Part shown: positions 60,401 through 64,000 of the stretch, in pieces | Layout: the number at the start of each line of letters is the position of its first letter | Position numbering within the stretch: position 1 is the stretch's first letter | Notes under the pieces: generated by a model | Database searches by the model: none | What the model was told of the DNA's origin: nothing | Seen by the model: the letters and a program-made list of their open reading frames with translations, nothing else | Position numbers and translations under genes: made by a program | From: Climacium dendroides | Taxonomy: Eukaryota; Streptophyta; Bryopsida; Hypnales; Climaciaceae | DNA: 64,000 bases | Assembly: GCA_950106755.1 (NCBI GenBank) | Contig: OX467084.1 | Span: 35,901,213 to 35,965,212, forward strand | Direction: 5' to 3'

Positions 60401-62684
60401 TAGTAAGTTGCACAAGAGAGTTAGCAACAGCAACTTTTTTTTATTGAAATAGGTATTTTAAAATGGCTACTGAGAATCAATACTAGAGGAACTGTTACCT
60501 GATTTTGCTTTAGGGCCTCCACTTTGTTCAGACTGGAATGATGCTGATTCTTGCGAAGGAAAAGTTCTCCTTTCTTCATCTTCATCATCTGAAGACTCGC
60601 AATTCTGCACAGGGTTCGTTCAAACAGTTTCAGCGTCCCAGTCCATACAAGTGATGTGCCAACAAATATAGGTTATCGAGCTACATATGCGTTGACCTAA
60701 GAGAGCAGTAGCCATTCTCAGCTGAAAACATTGAACCTCGAATCTCAAAGCCACCATTAAAGTAAATTTCTGACTTACAAGACCCCTTCAAACTACCACC
60801 AAATACAACTAACAAACTGTTTCCAATTCCAAGCTGGATATATGGAACATACAGTGGTCACATTAGTTGGCCTGCTTTCCTCAATAGCGGTATTGGCATA
60901 CTCCCCTAATCCATATTCACGTAAAGCCGCTTCCTGCGCAGGTTAGAGAATTGAAAAGCGTCACGGCAGGCTCTTGTGATTTCAATAAGGTTCCGATTCT
61001 TAACACCTCCAAAGTCGGAGCAGAATTCAAACGCATTAAACAGAGTTCATCTCAGGCCTAGATTAAAGCACTCAACACAGCAGTCGTCAATGACATTACC
61101 GTACCTTCATGGTTTGAAGAGCTTGAGGCAACCTCGTTGATCCATGCCATGTGTACCGATTCTTAGCTTTTCGAATGAGAATCTGCACAAAAAAACTGAA
61201 CGTGAGATTTCGAAAGACAATAAATTCAGACTCTAAGAAGTAATCCCTCTACAATTTGCAACTCTCCGTTGATACCATCACAGAAGAGGAAATCAAACAT
61301 CATGTTCACACTCGTGTATCTCTTACAGGATAGGGACACCCCTAATGTTTGAGCAGTATACAAAATAGGAGAAACGCACCTCTATACTTTCGAGAACATT
61401 CACGATATCATAAATACGCCTCCTTTCAACACCTAAACGGCTTGCAGCTTCGTCCAGACTAATACATTCTCCTTCCTCTGCTCCATACAGATTCAGGAAG
61501 CTGCAAGACACCATATGCCCATATTTAGCAGTGACTTGCGCAAATCCAGCAATCGGAGCCTGCTCTGAAGTATCTCCGTTCAGGTCCTCGGTACCTGAAA
61601 TGTACAGCACGAGTACATTCTCCCCGTAGAACATACACTGGTGTCACCTGAGCAGCACTCTACCCCCGTTTTACGAAGTTTCATAGACACTGAAGGCAGG
61701 GCTATTCATTCACATCAATGTTCACAGCATTCCGTTACAGCCTTGACAGGTTGCCTAAGGAAATTATAGATTAACGTTGAGCACATCTGACATAGATGAT
61801 TTAGAACGGATCCCTTTGATCAGGAAAATAGATCATCTGCCGAGAAAAATCATCTTACCGGCACTAGAACATCCAAATTCAAGACGAAAATCACAGGACC
61901 TGATTTTAGTTGCTCGCCATCCAATGTGGTCCGCCATTCATTGCGAAGCTCGATCCAGATGTCATTAGAAAACACCTAATATCATTTGAAAATGAAAAGC
62001 TTCCCAGATGTTGAGGACTCTTAAGAACAGCAAATACAGTGACTCTTAATTCTATCTGGTGTGGACCGCTTCCTTTTGAGCGATTTCTTACTGCACCAAT
62101 CATCTTGCATCCAAATTAAATGACTTCATGCATGACGATACTATTCACACTCTTATGCTTATATGACACGTAGAGCGCGCCCACCCTAAGCAGACAAAAG
62201 AGTGCAGTCCTTCAAGCATAGGAGTGTGTATAGTGTTGTCACGCACAGTAAGTTTACGGAAGAGTGCAGTCCTGTAATGCAATGTAATGCGCGGGTGGAG
62301 GACTCACTTTTCACAGAGAAGCCCCAACGATTTATCCTTGCGATTGTATGAGGAGTGAGCTCGCGTATCGGCATCGGATAGGAACTGGCTAGACTCCCCG
62401 TCCACGGACGGCGACATGCTTTGCGTGGACTCATCCAACACTTCGTACTGAAGCACAACCGAAGTGTTCGCCGGTCTCTTGACCCTGCGTACCCGATTCT
62501 CCTTCCCACTGGCGACATTGCCCTGTTGTGATGAATCCAAGGCGTTCCTCCCCTTAGTCGAGTTCACGTCGCGCCCTGTGTTGGGCGTCAACGGCGGCAT
62601 TCGATCCCGGTTGGCAACAGCCAGCGGACTCCTCCGAGGCTGCTGCTGCTGCTTCAGCTTCGTGAGTGGTATCGACGAATCCAT
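57470..62684 (-). CDS. DEL: Atypical E2F transcription factor (DEL/E2F7-8 type)
   Basis: Ten exons join in phase: 62684-62308, 61500-61380, 61182-61105, 60933-60853, 60604-60499, 60353-60213, 60094-60033, 59588-59162, 58891-58433, 57606-57470; 662 aa. Two winged-helix DNA-binding domains are visible. The first spans about residues 110-185 (KDKSLGLLCENFLNLY, ISLDEAASRLGVERRRIYDI, VNVLES, KAKNRYTWHG). The second spans about 255-325 (REKSLGLLSQKFVQLFL, EDAARLLLGD, KVRRLYDIANILSSLQLIEK, then RKPAFRWLG). Both carry the RRxYDIxN recognition motif. No DP-dimerisation or RB-binding region follows, as expected for atypical E2Fs, which bind DNA without DP and repress cell-cycle and endocycle genes. The 340-residue C-terminal part is longer than in Arabidopsis DEL proteins; the last exon holds HYVEAVKSWY. 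That exon was chosen because its acceptor (tttggccag) fits the phase. Confidence 0.93.
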
Positions 62685-62799
62685 GAAAACGAACTCCTAA
62701 AACTCCCTGAGACAAGGTACCTACTCAGAAAAAAGCTCTACATCACGATCCCCGTACATTGCATCAAACCTTAAAATCCACCACCCCTGCATATTCAAA

Positions 62800-62816
62800 T
62801 TCCCGAGCGCGGGAAA
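62800..62816. promoter_or_regulatory. Inverted pair of E2F sites upstream of the E2F gene
   Basis: TTCCCGAGCGCGGGAAA lies 116-132 bp before the E2F start codon. Read on the minus strand it contains TTTCCCGCGC, an exact match to the E2F consensus TTTSSCGC; on the plus strand TTCCCGAGC is a near match. The half-sites are inverted around a 1-bp centre. This suggests control by E2F proteins, possibly including the gene's own product. Confidence 0.65.
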
Positions 62817-63401
62817 GAGGCCCTGCCGAAGACCGATTCTCCACACCAACCTTCCACGTCCTAGTCTTCACGAAACACTTGCAATTCCCTAAACGGCAAT
62901 CTCACCTATCCAAAAATCCACCACAAATTCACACAGAAAACAATAAATATGAAGAATCAGACTCCACTCCAAAACCAGTAATCTCACGCTCCGCCTCCTC
63001 ACACGCTAAAACCCGATCAACACAAGGAATCCGAATCCACTCCAAAAATCTCTCACGAAGAACCGATGAATCACATAATGAAAAAACACTCCCACCCGAA
63101 TTTCATTTATTACTTCCCTCACACTACTCCACCTCCTCAGTCCTCACACTCTGCCTCTCCAATTCCCAAACCACTTTCCCCCACCCCAAGGCCAGACAGC
63201 AACCCCAACCCCAATCCGTGCAACCGCGGGTCCTCTCACAAACTTCAAAACTAAAACTCTTCCAGGAGGCACTAACACACTCGAGAAAACGTCAAGAGCT
63301 GAGTCAAGGCTGGAGCGAGTACGCGGCACTCACACACTCTCTCCGTTTCCTTAGCTAATGACTTCGCTTATAGCTATAGAAGGGAAAAAAAAAGGAGGGA
63401 T

Positions 63402-63409
63402 GGCGGGAA
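63402..63409. promoter_or_regulatory. Second E2F-like site
   Basis: GGCGGGAA (complement TTCCCGCC) lies about 720 bp upstream of the E2F start codon. It matches the E2F core. It could serve this gene or an unseen gene to the right of the window. Confidence 0.45.
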
Positions 63410-64000
63410 GTCAAGCAGAGCTAGAAGACTAATATAAGTTACATTAATATTACTACGACAATGGACCAAACCAACCCGACCAAAAGCAGAACCAAAGGAA
63501 CCTGTGCCTGAGCAGCAGCAGCAGCAGCAACTGAAGGCATCTGCATCCCCTCCCTCCCTGTCGATGAAGCCCGTCCCATGGCGCTCATTTTGGGCTTCCC
63601 ATTTCAAATTGCCTCCACGGAGACGACGACCCCCATCCCCGCGCAGCGACGAGGATCATCCTCTGTTCGTCGAAAGAACGACGGAGGGTCTCATTCGTTG
63701 GACGGAGCAGTGACGGGGACCGGGGGTGACGTGGCGATTCGTTTCTTTAATGCGCTTGACTGTGTCGGTTCCCTCGTTCTCATCAGTTCCACTTGAGATG
63801 CTTCGGAGGTTCTGTAATTGCGGGTGGGATGGCTTTTTGGAGGGAAACTCTCTGAATTTTGATTTTTGAATTAAGTATTGGTGATAATAGGGAGCGTCAC
63901 TCTTCGGCAGCAAAAACCAAAGGGCATAGTCTTCGGCGGAATTTTTTCATTTCGGTGCTCCAAATTTCAACAAAAAAAAAGCCTAGTTTGGCACTCAAAC

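Larger units (their letters stand above)
62685..64000. other. Upstream region of the E2F gene
   Basis: GC-richer than the deserts. It holds the E2F-like sites, a (CAG)n run near 63510 and C-rich leader-like sequence (63100-63230). Open frames occur on both strands (for example 62759-63358 and 63504-63713) but are Pro/Ser/Gln-rich without family motifs, so I do not call genes. A divergent gene starting beyond 64000 is possible. Confidence 0.4.

Noticed and set aside
62759..63358. 199-codon plus-strand frame upstream of the E2F gene
   Set aside because: Composition is Ser/Pro/His-rich, as expected for a C-rich leader, with no domain or splice context; most likely non-coding.
63504..63713. Poly-Gln-starting frame near the right edge
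   Set aside because: It is a CAG repeat followed by basic and proline-rich sequence without recognisable homology. It could be the first exon of a divergent gene but cannot be supported.
1..64000. CRISPR arrays, operons, bacterial islands, organellar inserts, or LTR retrotransposon bodies
   Set aside because: No spaced identical short repeats of CRISPR type, no polycistronic gene strings, no organellar genes, and no reverse transcriptase, integrase or gag motifs or paired long terminal repeats were seen.

Overview
The window reads as nuclear DNA of a land plant. The reasons are: a receptor-like kinase with a USP-type N-terminus and an atypical two-DNA-binding-domain E2F, both of plant architecture; a plant-style C3HC/NIPA protein; telo-box motifs (TTAGGGTTT) ahead of one gene; many GT-AG introns of 0.1-1.9 kb; and gene islands of moderate GC set in very AT-rich, transposon-worn DNA. 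I cannot resolve the clade. There is no bacterial, organellar or viral gene organisation.

Layout. 1-1627 (+): the last four exons of a cyclophilin gene that starts upstream of the window. 1.6-11.5 kb: gene-free AT-rich DNA with a hAT-like insertion, a PIF/Harbinger element whose two genes (transposase and Myb/SANT-like partner) are both broken, a MITE copy and a nested tandem-repeat array. 11.67-17.28 kb (-): six-exon coiled-coil protein, 334 aa. 17.8-22.4 kb: repeats only. 23.67-28.28 kb (+): seven-exon C3HC zinc-finger protein (NIPA/ILP1 type), 881 aa. 29.29-31.76 kb: Tc1/mariner-superfamily element with matching terminal inverted repeats and TA target duplications, containing a broken transposase. 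33.83-40.57 kb (-): eight-exon USP-domain protein kinase, 942 aa. 41.7-57.1 kb: gene desert with MITEs, a CACTA-type foldback, a roughly 120-bp satellite and TTAA-bounded elements. 57.47-62.68 kb (-): ten-exon atypical E2F (DEL type), 662 aa, with an inverted E2F site just upstream of its start.

All five gene models were assembled by eye. Every exon boundary has a GT/AG and all reading phases close to a single open frame, which is strong internal support, but no transcript data were available. The genes do not form an operon. Two of them belong to families linked to nuclear or cell-cycle biology (C3HC/NIPA and E2F/DEL), and their sharing a window is probably chance.

The most unusual content is in the repeats. 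One family of elements is bounded by TTAA with inverted ends starting CCC (piggyBac-like boundaries); two copies are near full length (954 and 978 bp) and several ends are scattered elsewhere. A second family has the end motif AGGGAGGATTG and three to four copies. Two divergent paralogues of one repeat act as occupied and empty sites for a 557-bp insertion with an 8-bp target duplication. Related repeats also sit in several introns of the kinase gene.
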